64,000 nucleotides of DNA from Lysinibacillus fusiformis (GTDB lineage Bacteria; Bacillota; Bacilli; Bacillales_A; Planococcaceae): positions 90,587-154,586 of the forward strand of contig JASENG010000009.1 of assembly GCA_030027265.1 (NCBI GenBank), written 5' to 3'. The notes below the pieces were generated by a model that saw only the letters and a program-made list of their open reading frames with translations, was not told the origin of the DNA and did not search any database. Position numbers and translations under genes: made by a program. Below are positions 1 to 8,802 of the stretch, piece by piece. The stretch's first letter is position 1; each line of letters starts with the position of its first letter.

Positions 1-21
1 CATCCATAAATAATCTCATCA

Positions 22-50
22 TTTTCATCTAGCATCAGTTATGGTATAAT
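22..50 (+). promoter_or_regulatory. Promoter of the vmlR leader transcript
   Basis: A -35-like TTTTCA (22-27), a 17-bp spacer and a consensus TATAAT (45-50) preceded by TG (extended -10) are seen directly. A start near 57 would give a 5' leader of about 340 nt before vmlR. Inferred from sequence only. Confidence 0.65.
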
Positions 51-56
51 TCGTGT

Positions 57-398
57 CAATATAAAGAGAAGGGAAGATGGGTGGCCGATGATTAAATAAT
101 CTTATTTTTATTTTTGAAATGCAAAAATTCAAGAATTATAAAATAGGATTAGTCTGCCCATTTTTCCATAAATGTTCAACTGCTATGCCATGAATAGCTT
201 ATTTGGTAGTGATTAAATGCTTAGCTTATCGTTAAGTTTTGTAACATTGCCTAAGTTGCGCATATGTTGATAGGAAAGTTCACACATTGCTTTCTATCCA
301 AAAATGAGACTAATCCTTCCAAGAATTTTTTGGGAGGATTTTTTATTTTAATTTTTACGTACAATCATCCTCCCCATATAGAAGGGATGCGAATATTT
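57..398 (+). promoter_or_regulatory. Long vmlR leader RNA
   Basis: About 340 nt separate the promoter from the start codon. The leader holds a very short ORF (ATG GGT GGC CGA TGA, 77-91) just after a purine-rich SD-like stretch, a weak hairpin (269-278 with 290-298), and an intrinsic terminator (312-346). B. subtilis vmlR is known to be controlled by antibiotic-responsive attenuation in a similar long leader. Which peptide, if any, senses stalling here is not clear from the sequence. Confidence 0.6.
312..346 (+). terminator. Attenuator terminator in the vmlR leader
   Basis: Stem AATCCTTCC (312-320) pairs with GGGAGGATT (332-340), with one wobble pair and extra A-T pairs towards the loop, followed by a T tract. 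It stands between the promoter and the gene, so it should stop transcription unless it is prevented from folding. Confidence 0.75.
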
Positions 399-2042
399 AT
401 GCAAGAGCTATTAAAATTACAAAATATCAAATATGAAGTTATCGATAACACTATTTTTGAAAATGTGAACGGAACAGTACACAGCGGAGATGTCATTGGA
501 ATAATTGGCAAGAATGGGGCGGGAAAATCTTCCTTGCTGAGAATCATTTCAGGTGATCTACCGTTATCTCATGGAAGGTTAAAATGGCTGCAAAAGCATG
601 TGACGATTGAAATGGTTGAACAGGAAACAGAAGATTTTTCTGCTGAATTGCACGAATCAGAAGAAGCGGAAATTTTAGCAAAGTGGAAGGTGCCTTCAAA
701 TCGGTATAGGGAACTAAGCGGTGGAGAACGGCTAAAGGCGAGGCTGGCAAGGGGGTTCTCCCGTGATGCGCAGCTTCTGCTATTGGATGAACCGACTAAC
801 CATCTCGATGAACAATCAACAAATGTCTTGATCGACTTTATAAAAAAATATAAAGGGGCAATTATCCTCGTATCGCATGATCGCTACTTTTTAGATAAAG
901 TAGCTACGAAAATTTGGTCACTTGAGGAAAGACAACTAATTGAGCATAAAGGAAACTATACGAGCTACATGAAAGCCCGAGAACAAAGGAGGCTAACACA
1001 GCAACGTGAGTATGAAAAACAGCAGCAAATGATTCAAACAATAGAAGGCCAATTAAATGAATTGACTTCCTGGTCGCAAAAAGCGCATAGCGCATCTACA
1101 AAACAAGAAGGATTTAAAGAATATCACCGAGTAAAAGCAAAGCGTACAGATGCTCAAGTAAAATCCAAAAGAAAACGCCTTGAAAAAGAATTAGAGCATT
1201 CTAAAGTAGAACAAGTGAAGCCTGAATATGAGGTGAAATTTACTTTAAAGGCCAATGAGAAACGTGGGAAACGCTTTTTAGAGGTGAAAAACCTACAAAA
1301 ATCATTAAATAATCGATCTTTATTTAAAGATGTAAACTTTACAATCCAACACGGTGAAAAGGTAGCGTTAGTTGGACCAAATGGAAGTGGGAAAACGACA
1401 CTATTAAAGATTCTAATGGGAGAGGTGGAAGCAGATGGCGGTGAAGTATGGATATCTCCTTCAGCTGATATTGGCTATTTAACCCAAGAAGTATTTGACT
1501 TACCTATATCTAAAACCCCGGAAGAGTTATTTTATCGAGAAACCTTTGAAGAAAGAGGGAAAGTACAAACTCTTATGAAGCATTTAGGCTTCGAAATGGC
1601 TGCCTGGAAGGAACCTATTCAAAATATGAGTATGGGAGAACGAGTGAAATGTAAGCTCATGGTTTATATTTTAGAAGAAAAAGATGTCCTTCTTTTGGAT
1701 GAACCAACGAATCACTTAGATCTTCCTTCCCGTGAACAATTGGAGGAGACTCTCTCAACATATAATGGCACATTGCTGATTGTGTCCCATGACCGCTACT
1801 TCCTTGAAAAAACAACGAATAGTACTATAGGGATTGAAAAAGGACGCATCATTAAACAATTGAAAGAAATGCCTGCCAAAATAGATATACAAAAAGAACA
1901 GCTATTAAAGCTCGAAACAGAAAGACAGGAGGTGCTGGGGAAGCTTAGCTTTTTGACTGTAAAGGACTCGCAGTATCCAGAATTGGATGCCAAATTTAAT
2001 GAATTAACCAAGCAAATAAACCAATTAAAGAAGAAATTATAA
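399..2042 (+). CDS. vmlR: ABC-F ribosome-protection ATPase, VmlR type
   Basis: Cytosolic ABC-F protein of 547 aa, the same length as B. subtilis VmlR and very similar to it along the whole chain. VmlR binds the ribosomal E site and dislodges virginiamycin M, lincosamides and pleuromutilins. Two ABC domains lack membrane segments: Walker A at about 37-44 and 326-333, signatures LSGGE (106-110) and SMGE (411-414), Walker B with EPTNHLD at about 126-136 and 430-440. The basic interdomain linker (about 185-280), which sets drug specificity in the family, is well conserved. The ATG at 399 was chosen over an in-frame extension to 264 because it aligns with the VmlR N-terminus (MQELLKL) and follows GAAGGG (381-386). 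The transcript ends at its own terminator. Confidence 0.9.
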   Translation: MQELLKLQNIKYEVIDNTIFENVNGTVHSGDVIGIIGKNGAGKSSLLRIISGDLPLSHGRLKWLQKHVTIEMVEQETEDFSAELHESEEAEILAKWKVPSNRYRELSGGERLKARLARGFSRDAQLLLLDEPTNHLDEQSTNVLIDFIKKYKGAIILVSHDRYFLDKVATKIWSLEERQLIEHKGNYTSYMKAREQRRLTQQREYEKQQQMIQTIEGQLNELTSWSQKAHSASTKQEGFKEYHRVKAKRTDAQVKSKRKRLEKELEHSKVEQVKPEYEVKFTLKANEKRGKRFLEVKNLQKSLNNRSLFKDVNFTIQHGEKVALVGPNGSGKTTLLKILMGEVEADGGEVWISPSADIGYLTQEVFDLPISKTPEELFYRETFEERGKVQTLMKHLGFEMAAWKEPIQNMSMGERVKCKLMVYILEEKDVLLLDEPTNHLDLPSREQLEETLSTYNGTLLIVSHDRYFLEKTTNSTIGIEKGRIIKQLKEMPAKIDIQKEQLLKLETERQEVLGKLSFLTVKDSQYPELDAKFNELTKQINQLKKKL

Positions 2043-2046
2043 TAAT

Positions 2047-2087
2047 AAGCCCTACAGGAATATATATCGATTCCTTTAGGGCTTTTA
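2047..2087 (+). terminator. Terminator after vmlR
   Basis: Long stem AAGCCCTACAGGAA / TTCCTTTAGGGCTT around a 10-nt loop, then T residues. Confidence 0.85.
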
Positions 2088-2101
2088 TAAATGAAAAAAT
2101 A

Positions 2102-2131
2102 TGTATGGCAATTCTTGCGCATCACATACTA
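2102..2131 (+). promoter_or_regulatory. Sigma-G-like promoter of the ger operon
   Basis: TGTATG (2102-2107), a 17-bp spacer and CATACTA (2125-2131) fit the forespore sigma-G pattern (TGAATA ... CATACTA), 40 bp upstream of the first ger gene. Germinant-receptor operons are classic sigma-G targets. The match is visible; the function is inferred. Confidence 0.65.
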
Positions 2132-2171
2132 ACTTTACCATTGTCTAAAATGTTGGAAAGAAGGTGATTCG

Positions 2172-3782
2172 ATGTCACCGTTCTTTAAGAAAAGAACGAA
2201 GAGCACACAACCAAAAGTAACAATTCCGGATAGCGAAATCATGAAAGATAAAGAAGAAAAGAAAGTTTCTTTAAATATAGAAGAAAACATTGATGAATTT
2301 GATCGGATTTTTAAAAATGATATTGATTTTCTTGTGCGGCGCTTTTCACTTTTTGGTTCACGACCAGCGGCACTTCTATGTCTGAAAACATTAGTCGGAA
2401 AAGAAGAAGTTGAAAGAGATTTAGTGAAGCCGCTGCAAGAAAGCGTCTACCCAATTGATCAATCATTGAACGAAGTAGATTATATTTTGAACAATGTTCT
2501 CTATTATTCAGATGTGATAACAGTAAAAAATATTGCAGACCTCTTACAGGCACTCACTTTAGGCAAAGCCATCATATTCATAGAGGGAATTGAAAAGGCT
2601 CTGGTATTGGATGCGAAGAAACCTGAAAAACGTGCAATTGAACAGCCTGAAACAGAGCGGGTTGTTCGCGGTGCGAGAGATGGATTCATTGAACAAATCG
2701 GTACAAATGTAGCGCTGCTTAGATATCGGCTGCCTGTTCCAGAATTTCGAATTGAATCCACGGAAGTGGGGACGAGAACAAGGACAAAAGTGGCTGTTTG
2801 CTATATGGAGGATATTGTAAACGAGACCCTGCTGGAAGAAGTAAAGAAACGTATTGATGCCATTAATATGGACGGTATTTTAGATGCAGGCTATATAGAA
2901 CAGTATATACAGGAAAATCCCTGGTCGCCATTCCCTCAAATTTTAAACACTGAGCGGCCGGATAAAGTTATAGGAAATGTATTAGAGGGAAGAGTAGCCA
3001 TTTTAGTAGAGGGCAGTCCGTTTGCATTAATAGCACCTGCAACATTCAATCAATTTTATCAAACAAGTGAGGACTATAATGATCGTTGGATAATCTCCTC
3101 AATTATTAGAGTCATCAGGATAATTGCGCTTGTTTTTTCATTATTATTTTCATCTTTTTATGTAACGGTTCTATCCTTCCATCCTGAATTAATCCCGGCA
3201 AAATTTGTTGTGGCGGCATCCAGTGGAAGACAAGGGGTGCCATTTCCAGTCTTTATCGAAGTTTTAATAATGGAGGTAGCGATGGAAATTTTGAGAGAAG
3301 CGACCGTCAGAATGCCGCAGCAAGTCGGTGGCGCTCTATCTATTGTCGGTGTGTTGGTTGTGGGGCAAGCGGCCGTACAAGCAGGTTTTGTAAGTCCAAT
3401 CACGGTAGTAATCATTGCGATGTCCACAATAGGATCTTTTGCAACCCCTTCTTACAATGCGGCAACGGCATTCCGAATGCTGCGTTTTGCACTCATTATT
3501 TTAGCAGGAACTTTGGGATTACTGGGGTTGGCGGTAGGAATTATTGTCGTTCTTAACCATATGATTGGGCTGCGTTCTTTTGGAGTGCCTTATATGTCTC
3601 CATTTTCTCCGGGTAATGCACAAGCCTTAAGAGATTCTGTGATTCGTTCGCCTTTTGATTGGTTGAGAAAACGGCCACCAAGCATTAATCCAAAAGATAA
3701 GAAGAGAGTAGGAAATCGGGTCAAGGATAAAACAGCCTATAATTTCCTGGATGAGGATGGAGGAGAACGTGATGAGACATAG
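2172..3782 (+). CDS. Spore germinant receptor subunit A (GerA/GerKA family)
   Basis: Inner-spore-membrane receptor subunit, 536 aa, a usual length for Ger(x)A. The charged soluble N-terminal half (about 1-300) is followed by several hydrophobic segments (about 310-460) and a basic tail, the normal A-subunit layout. GAAGGTG precedes the ATG. It is the first gene of an A-B-C operon and its end overlaps the B subunit by 11 nt. In the family the A, B and C subunits together sense nutrients such as amino acids or sugars and trigger ion and DPA release; the ligand cannot be read from the sequence. The A-B-C order is that of gerA rather than gerK. Confidence 0.93.
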   Translation: MSPFFKKRTKSTQPKVTIPDSEIMKDKEEKKVSLNIEENIDEFDRIFKNDIDFLVRRFSLFGSRPAALLCLKTLVGKEEVERDLVKPLQESVYPIDQSLNEVDYILNNVLYYSDVITVKNIADLLQALTLGKAIIFIEGIEKALVLDAKKPEKRAIEQPETERVVRGARDGFIEQIGTNVALLRYRLPVPEFRIESTEVGTRTRTKVAVCYMEDIVNETLLEEVKKRIDAINMDGILDAGYIEQYIQENPWSPFPQILNTERPDKVIGNVLEGRVAILVEGSPFALIAPATFNQFYQTSEDYNDRWIISSIIRVIRIIALVFSLLFSSFYVTVLSFHPELIPAKFVVAASSGRQGVPFPVFIEVLIMEVAMEILREATVRMPQQVGGALSIVGVLVVGQAAVQAGFVSPITVVIIAMSTIGSFATPSYNAATAFRMLRFALIILAGTLGLLGLAVGIIVVLNHMIGLRSFGVPYMSPFSPGNAQALRDSVIRSPFDWLRKRPPSINPKDKKRVGNRVKDKTAYNFLDEDGGERDET

Positions 3783-4872
3783 TGATTCTATTTCCTCGAT
3801 TCAATTAGCAGCAATCCTTATTAGTACAATGCTTGGCGTATCCTTATTAATAATTCCTAAAATGGTTGCTGATTTTGTGGGAGTTGCTGCTCCGCTCGCG
3901 ACAGTAACGGGTATCGGCATTTCGTTTGTGGGGATGCTGGCATTTGCGCTATTAGGTAAAAGATTCCCGGAAAAAACGTTAATTGGCTACAATCAAACAA
4001 TTTTAGGCAAGACTTTCGGTAATATCTTCAATATGCTTTTTATGGTCATTACGCTAGTTTTATTTGGTTTGGAGGCAAGACAATTTGCTGAGGTGCTGGC
4101 AGGTGCACTGCTTCCCAATACCCCTATTCATGTTTCCATATTTTTAATGATTGTTATTTGTGCAACTCTAAATTTTAGCAATGTCTCCACTTTTGCTTAT
4201 ATTCATTTTTTTTATCTACCATTTCTGATTATCCCATTATTTATCGTAATAGGACCATCATTTGCGGATGCAGAAATGTACCACTTATTCCCGATTACGG
4301 GCCATGATGTATCAGGGAAAGAGTTTTTTGATGGAGCAAAGATAGTGTGTCAGGGGTTTTCGAATTATATCATTATTTCAATGATCATTCCTTATATGAA
4401 AAACGCTAAAAGTATTGTGAAAAGTAGTATTTGGGGATTCTTGATTGCTAGTATCTTTATTTTTAGTACGGTAACCATCTGCTTGGCTGTATTTGGCGAA
4501 AAAAAAATACTCGATATGTATTGGCCAACATTGGTTCTAGCACGAATGGTACATGTACCCAGTGAAGTGCTCTCAAGAGTGGATGCAATATTTCTGATTG
4601 CTTGGGTATTTGCAGTTTTTACCACCGTGCTTTCATATTATTTTATCTTTGTTCGCGGAACAGCTGAAATATTTAAGACTAAAAAGTTCCATCTTATCTC
4701 ATATATAGGAACACCAGTTGCAATGATTATCGCACTTATACCCCAAGATACGTATGATTTGTACCGCTATATTAAAAATGCTGCTTTTCTTGAGTTATTT
4801 CTAGTAGTGGTCTATCCGATATTATTGCTTCTGGTGGCCAAAATCAGGCGTAAAAAGGGGAATGCAACATGA
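3772..4872 (+). CDS. Spore germinant receptor subunit B (APC-like permease)
   Basis: A 366-aa polytopic protein of the GerAB/ArcD/ProY endospore family, related to amino-acid permeases, with about ten hydrophobic segments. In GerA-type receptors this subunit binds the germinant in the membrane. The ATG at 3772 is preferred over 3751 because GGAGGAG (3759-3765) lies 6 nt upstream; the start overlaps the end of subunit A and the stop overlaps subunit C by ATGA, so the three are translationally coupled. Confidence 0.92.
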   Translation: MRHSDSISSIQLAAILISTMLGVSLLIIPKMVADFVGVAAPLATVTGIGISFVGMLAFALLGKRFPEKTLIGYNQTILGKTFGNIFNMLFMVITLVLFGLEARQFAEVLAGALLPNTPIHVSIFLMIVICATLNFSNVSTFAYIHFFYLPFLIIPLFIVIGPSFADAEMYHLFPITGHDVSGKEFFDGAKIVCQGFSNYIIISMIIPYMKNAKSIVKSSIWGFLIASIFIFSTVTICLAVFGEKKILDMYWPTLVLARMVHVPSEVLSRVDAIFLIAWVFAVFTTVLSYYFIFVRGTAEIFKTKKFHLISYIGTPVAMIIALIPQDTYDLYRYIKNAAFLELFLVVVYPILLLLVAKIRRKKGNAT

Positions 4873-6074
4873 AGAAATTGCTTCTATTTTTCCTTTTAAC
4901 TATGTCTTTACTACTTTTAACGGCATGCTGGGATCGTTATGAACTAGAGGAACGTGCAAATATTCTAGGTATCGCAGTAGATTATGCCGATGAATCAACC
5001 GAGGATTTTACCATACCGGATATCTCTCATCAAAAAGATAAGTTTCCAGGTAATGATAAGAAATTATATAAAGTAACTGCCCAATTAGCTGTACCCGGGA
5101 AAATTAAATTAGGTCCGGAAGGCGATAGTAGCGGAGGATCTGAAGATACGTCTTGGGTGTTGGAAACAGTAGGTTATACAATGAAAGATGCGTTAGTAAA
5201 CTTGCAGCAGCAATTGGCAGAAAGGGTCTATTTAGGACATCTTCAAATTGTCATTGTAAATAGTGAAATTGCAAAGGATGGATTAGAAGATATTAATGAT
5301 TTCTTAAGGCGGGATTACGAAGTAAGAAGGACGGCATGGATGGCCATTACTGAACAAAAGGCATCAAAGGTACTCCAGACTTCCCCTCCTATCCAAACGG
5401 TTCCGTCATTATATTTAAGCCAAACATTAGATAATGCCATGCGTTTTGGAAAGCTTCCGAAAGGATATTTGGGTAAATTTTGGGTGGATTTAGATGATGT
5501 GGGGATAGATGGTAATCTCCCATTAGTGAAAGTGATAGAAAATGATCGAATCTTGATTACTGGCGCTGCCTTTTTTATAAACGATAGCATGGTAGGCAAA
5601 ATGTCTCCAATTGAAATGGGGGGATATCTGGCGATGAGAGAAAGGAACCCAGGTGGATATACTGTTGCTGTTGGCACTGATGATGGTGGGGTTTATCTTG
5701 TAGAATCATTACGAAGAAATTCCAGAATCAACATCACTATAGAAAATGGAAAACCTACTGCGATGATTAACGTAGAAATCGAAGCGCAGATAGAAGAAGA
5801 AACAAAAGCGAACGATTTAGGTTTGAAAAAGCTGGAAGAAGTTGAAAAGAAAGTGAATGATTTAGCGAACACAGTGTTTAATGAAGATCTAGAAAAATGG
5901 CAAGAGAAGGAAGCTGATTTACTTGGTATAGGTGCAAGAGTCAGGGCATTCCATTCGAAATATTGGCATCAAGAAGTTAAAACGGAAGAGCGTTGGAGAG
6001 AGATTTATAAAGAAATGGACATACAAGCCAAAGTGGACTTTAAAATTGAACGTACAGGAATGGATTGGAGATAG
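4869..6074 (+). CDS. Spore germinant receptor subunit C (lipoprotein)
   Basis: Ger(x)C-family lipoprotein, 401 aa. The signal peptide ends in a lipobox (LLTAC, Cys20), so the mature protein should be diacylglyceryl-anchored on the outer face of the inner spore membrane. The conserved start of the mature domain (CWDRYELEERA) and a charged helical C-terminus (about 290-400) match the family. It overlaps subunit B by ATGA and is the last gene before a strong terminator. Confidence 0.92.
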   Translation: MKKLLLFFLLTMSLLLLTACWDRYELEERANILGIAVDYADESTEDFTIPDISHQKDKFPGNDKKLYKVTAQLAVPGKIKLGPEGDSSGGSEDTSWVLETVGYTMKDALVNLQQQLAERVYLGHLQIVIVNSEIAKDGLEDINDFLRRDYEVRRTAWMAITEQKASKVLQTSPPIQTVPSLYLSQTLDNAMRFGKLPKGYLGKFWVDLDDVGIDGNLPLVKVIENDRILITGAAFFINDSMVGKMSPIEMGGYLAMRERNPGGYTVAVGTDDGGVYLVESLRRNSRINITIENGKPTAMINVEIEAQIEEETKANDLGLKKLEEVEKKVNDLANTVFNEDLEKWQEKEADLLGIGARVRAFHSKYWHQEVKTEERWREIYKEMDIQAKVDFKIERTGMDWR

Positions 6075-6091
6075 TGCTGCATAATGATGGT

Positions 6092-6130
6092 GTCTCAAAA
6101 GTTTGTTGAATAAACTTTTGAGACTTTTTT
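6092..6130 (+). terminator. Terminator of the ger operon
   Basis: GTCTCAAAAGTTT pairs perfectly with AAACTTTTGAGAC, followed by a T run. Confidence 0.9.
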
Positions 6131-6255
6131 GTGTCCGAATTTAAGCTATAAATCTTCTTTTGCCGAGGTTTACAAACGGTTAATAAAGAATTCATAGTAC
6201 GTTAATACAAATGGCATATGATAAGAAATAATCCCTTCAAAAATAAGGAGTTACT

Positions 6256-7116
6256 ATGAATTCTTTACCATATACACGAGAGCATTCTCTTAATTTATTT
6301 TCATATTTAAAATATCTCTTTAACAAAAGGCAAGATGATATTTTGTTCTATAAAAGATATAACGAATTAAAAAAAATTATGCAAAATGAGTCCCTAGAGA
6401 CATTTTTTCAGCCAATCGTTAATCTCCAAACAGGTGAAACTTTTGGGTATGAGGCATTAAATCGTCCTTTGCAATCGGGAATTTTCTCTAGTGTTGATCA
6501 GTTCTATGAATTTGTTGGGCAAACGGACAAAGTATTTCATTTTGAGAAGTTTTGCAGAAATCTATCTTTGAAAAGATATATTGCGGGTTTAGATGAAGAG
6601 CATAAAAAAGAAGAGCTGACCCTATTTATTAATATCCATCCTCATGTATTGCTGGATAATAATTACCATAGTGGGGATACTTTACAGCAGTTGGTTAATA
6701 TCGGAATTCAGCCGGAACAGGTTGTATTTGAATTAACAGAAAGAAGTGCTGTGACAGATTTTCAGGAATTTGAACGTGTATTATCGCATTATCGCGCCCA
6801 AGGATACAGGATTGCCATTGATGATGTAGGCTCAGGATATAATAGCTTAAAGACTTTAATCTTTTTAAAACCTGAATTTATAAAATTAGACCGTTCGCTG
6901 ATTCAAAATATAGATGAAAGCAGGGCTAGCCAACAGTTAGTATCCTTGATCTATGACTATGCTGTACAATCCAATACGAAAATTATTGCAGAAGGTATTG
7001 AGCGAAAAGAGGAAATAAAGTATCTAAAAAAATTAGGCATTCATTATGCACAGGGCTATGCCTTAGGCAGGCCAAATCGAATTATTAAACCTGGTGCATT
7101 ACCAGTATTAAATTAG
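6256..7116 (+). CDS. EAL-domain c-di-GMP phosphodiesterase
   Basis: A 286-aa cytosolic protein whose single EAL domain fills about residues 45-275. The key residues of active enzymes are present: EALNR (E66), the N of NIHP, FELTE, IDDVGSGY (tandem Asp), the K of IKLD, AEGIE and QGY. It should therefore hydrolyse c-di-GMP to pGpG. There is no membrane segment or recognisable sensor domain, only a short N-terminal extension. AAGGAG precedes the ATG. It lies 40 bp upstream of a GGDEF gene with no terminator between, so they are probably co-transcribed and set c-di-GMP levels together. Confidence 0.9.
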   Translation: MNSLPYTREHSLNLFSYLKYLFNKRQDDILFYKRYNELKKIMQNESLETFFQPIVNLQTGETFGYEALNRPLQSGIFSSVDQFYEFVGQTDKVFHFEKFCRNLSLKRYIAGLDEEHKKEELTLFINIHPHVLLDNNYHSGDTLQQLVNIGIQPEQVVFELTERSAVTDFQEFERVLSHYRAQGYRIAIDDVGSGYNSLKTLIFLKPEFIKLDRSLIQNIDESRASQQLVSLIYDYAVQSNTKIIAEGIERKEEIKYLKKLGIHYAQGYALGRPNRIIKPGALPVLN

Positions 7117-7156
7117 AAAAAGCTATGTAAAATTGATGCAAATAGGTGAGTGGATG

Positions 7157-8146
7157 ATGACGAAAACAGGTGAAACAGTATCAAATATCGGGCGAATTGT
7201 TAAAATGGTTCCCTCTATTTCTCCATCCTTAAAAAATAAAGAAGTAGACAAATTATTTACAGAAAATCCGGATTTGCGGGGAATTGTAGTCGTACATCAT
7301 GAAAAACCCATTGCTCATATTACAAGAACACATTTCTATCAAAAAATTGGGACGTTATATGGTTATAATTTGTATATGGGAAGAGAAAGTAAATTGCTCG
7401 CTAAGACAAGTCCATTGATAGTTGATTTTCATCAGCCAATCACTGATGTCAGTAAACTAGCAATGGAAAGGCAGGAAGAAGAGCTATATGACGATGTGAT
7501 CGTGACAAAGGATGGCAAATTTATGGGGGTTGTAAGTATACGAGCATTATTAATGGAATTTGTTGATATCCAAGTGCAGATGGCAAGTTTCCTTAATCCG
7601 TTAAGTAAATTGCCTGGAAATCACGTAATAGATCAAAAGTTAATGGAAATCATCTATTTAGATGAATACAGCATACTTTATTTCGATTTAGATTATTTTA
7701 AAACCTATAATGATTTATATGGTTTCAATAAAGGCGACAAGGTACTTCTGCACTTAACGGGCATTTTAAAAAGCAAAATTACGCAGCGGGGCTATTTTTT
7801 AGGGCATATAGGTGGAGACGATTTTATGGCTATTCTTCCACATCGTAAAGTAGATGAGATATGCAAGGAGATTATTAAGGACTTTGATGAGACGATTTCA
7901 GGCTTCTATGAAGAGAAGCATTTAACAGATTCGAACTTTCAAGTGAAAGGAAGGTCTGGCTATATGGAGAAGTTTACAATCATGTCCTTATCAATAGCTG
8001 TTTTAACGAATGAAAAACAGCAATTCGACAAAATTGAAGGTATATCGAATGCCGTAGCTGCAATTAAACGGAAGTGCAAAAAGATTAAGGGAAGCTGTTT
8101 TATTGTCGACGAAACGGATTGTTGTGCTCCGAATGTTATACATTAA
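7157..8146 (+). CDS. CBS-pair / GGDEF-domain protein, putative diguanylate cyclase
   Basis: A 329-aa protein. Residues about 20-140 resemble a CBS pair (ligand-sensing in related proteins) and 150-320 form a GGDEF domain with FDLDYFKTYND and a signature at about 219-223. The signature reads GGDDF instead of GGDEF or GGEEF; Asp for Glu could lower or abolish cyclase activity. No RxxD inhibitory site is obvious. The ATG at 7157 was chosen because AGGTGAG (7144-7150) is 6 nt upstream; TTG 7133 and ATG 7154 are in frame but poorly placed. Probably partner of the EAL gene just upstream. Confidence 0.85.
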   Translation: MTKTGETVSNIGRIVKMVPSISPSLKNKEVDKLFTENPDLRGIVVVHHEKPIAHITRTHFYQKIGTLYGYNLYMGRESKLLAKTSPLIVDFHQPITDVSKLAMERQEEELYDDVIVTKDGKFMGVVSIRALLMEFVDIQVQMASFLNPLSKLPGNHVIDQKLMEIIYLDEYSILYFDLDYFKTYNDLYGFNKGDKVLLHLTGILKSKITQRGYFLGHIGGDDFMAILPHRKVDEICKEIIKDFDETISGFYEEKHLTDSNFQVKGRSGYMEKFTIMSLSIAVLTNEKQQFDKIEGISNAVAAIKRKCKKIKGSCFIVDETDCCAPNVIH

Positions 8147-8157
8147 AATTAGGCTGC

Positions 8158-8199
8158 ATCGAATGAAAAAGCAAAATACCTTTTCCATTCGATTTTTTT
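8158..8199 (+). terminator. Terminator of the EAL/GGDEF pair
   Basis: TCGAATG-AAAAG pairs with CTTTT-CCATTCGA, followed by seven T residues. Confidence 0.8.
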
Positions 8200-8251
8200 A
8201 TTTCCCAAGGTATAATAAAACTAATAAATCCTTTAAAAAGGGTGTGATGAA

Positions 8252-8332
8252 ATGGCAGATCAAAATATGCCGCTTAATGGAACTACTCATGCAAAGCCTA
8301 TGAATAATGTGGCGATTCTTTGCATGAGGTGA
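8252..8332 (+). CDS. Possible 26-aa small protein or leader ORF
   Basis: ATG at 8252 follows AAAAAGGGTG with 8-nt spacing; a TATAAT (8211-8216) lies upstream. The ORF encodes 26 residues (MADQNMPLNG... ending in CMR). Its second half is spanned by a perfect 11-bp inverted repeat, CTCATGCAAAG (8286-8296) with CTTTGCATGAG (8318-8328). It may be a real small protein or a leader controlling the next gene at 8428. No family recognised. Confidence 0.35.
   Translation: MADQNMPLNGTTHAKPMNNVAILCMR
8286..8328. repeat. Perfect 11-bp inverted repeat inside the small ORF
   Basis: Arms 8286-8296 and 8318-8328 with a 21-nt loop. It has no T tract, so it is not a normal terminator. It sits about 100 bp upstream of the HTH gene and could be a regulator site or an RNA fold. 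Confidence 0.6.
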
Positions 8333-8427
8333 ATTAATTTTTTATCGCCTAACTGTTAAGTCACTTTATTCATGTGCGCTTTGCCCTTCACTTTGAAAGT
8401 ATAAAAAGTAAAGGAGCGAAAGTTTCA

Positions 8428-8691
8428 ATGCGTTACGTAAATGCACATGAAGTTTTGCCAGAGGACCTGCTACTGGAAATACAAAAGTATGTTCAGGGGG
8501 ATTTAATTTATATCCCAAAACCTGAGAAAGAACGTATACAATGGGGAGTCTTATCTGGTGAAAGACAACGGCTGCAAAAAAGAAATGAGCAAATAAAAAA
8601 GGGATATCAGGGTGGAATGCCCTTATCCAAGTTAGCGGAGCAATATCATTTATCGATTGAAACAATCAAAAAGATTGTATATAGAAAGTAA
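8428..8691 (+). CDS. Small HTH protein, CD3324/Mor-like family
   Basis: An 87-aa protein starting MRYVNAHEVLP, with PEDLLLEIQKY and YIPKPEKE near the start and a C-terminal helix-turn-helix (LSKLAEQYHLSIETIKKIV). This matches the small CD3324-type proteins of Firmicutes, which resemble the DNA-binding half of the Mor activator. The target is unknown. AAGGAG (8411-8416) supports the ATG at 8428 rather than upstream in-frame starts. It stands alone between the small ORF and a terminator. Confidence 0.75.
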   Translation: MRYVNAHEVLPEDLLLEIQKYVQGDLIYIPKPEKERIQWGVLSGERQRLQKRNEQIKKGYQGGMPLSKLAEQYHLSIETIKKIVYRK

Positions 8692-8718
8692 GGAACTGGT
8701 GAACAGCCAGTTCTTTTT
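8692..8718 (+). terminator. Terminator after the HTH gene
   Basis: GAACTGG pairs with CCAGTTC, followed by a T run. Confidence 0.8.
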
Positions 8719-8802
8719 TATGTATAGTTTAATTTTAAAAATACTTGGCAATTGCTGTTTTCTGTACTTTTTGTGTACCCTTAAGAGTAAGGAGTGGATA
8801 TC

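Noticed and set aside
264..398. In-frame N-terminal extension of VmlR starting at 264
   Set aside because: It crosses the attenuator hairpin, has no ribosome site, and VmlR homologues begin at the residue encoded at 399.
5315..5677. 120-aa minus-strand ORF
   Set aside because: Antisense shadow of the germinant receptor C subunit.
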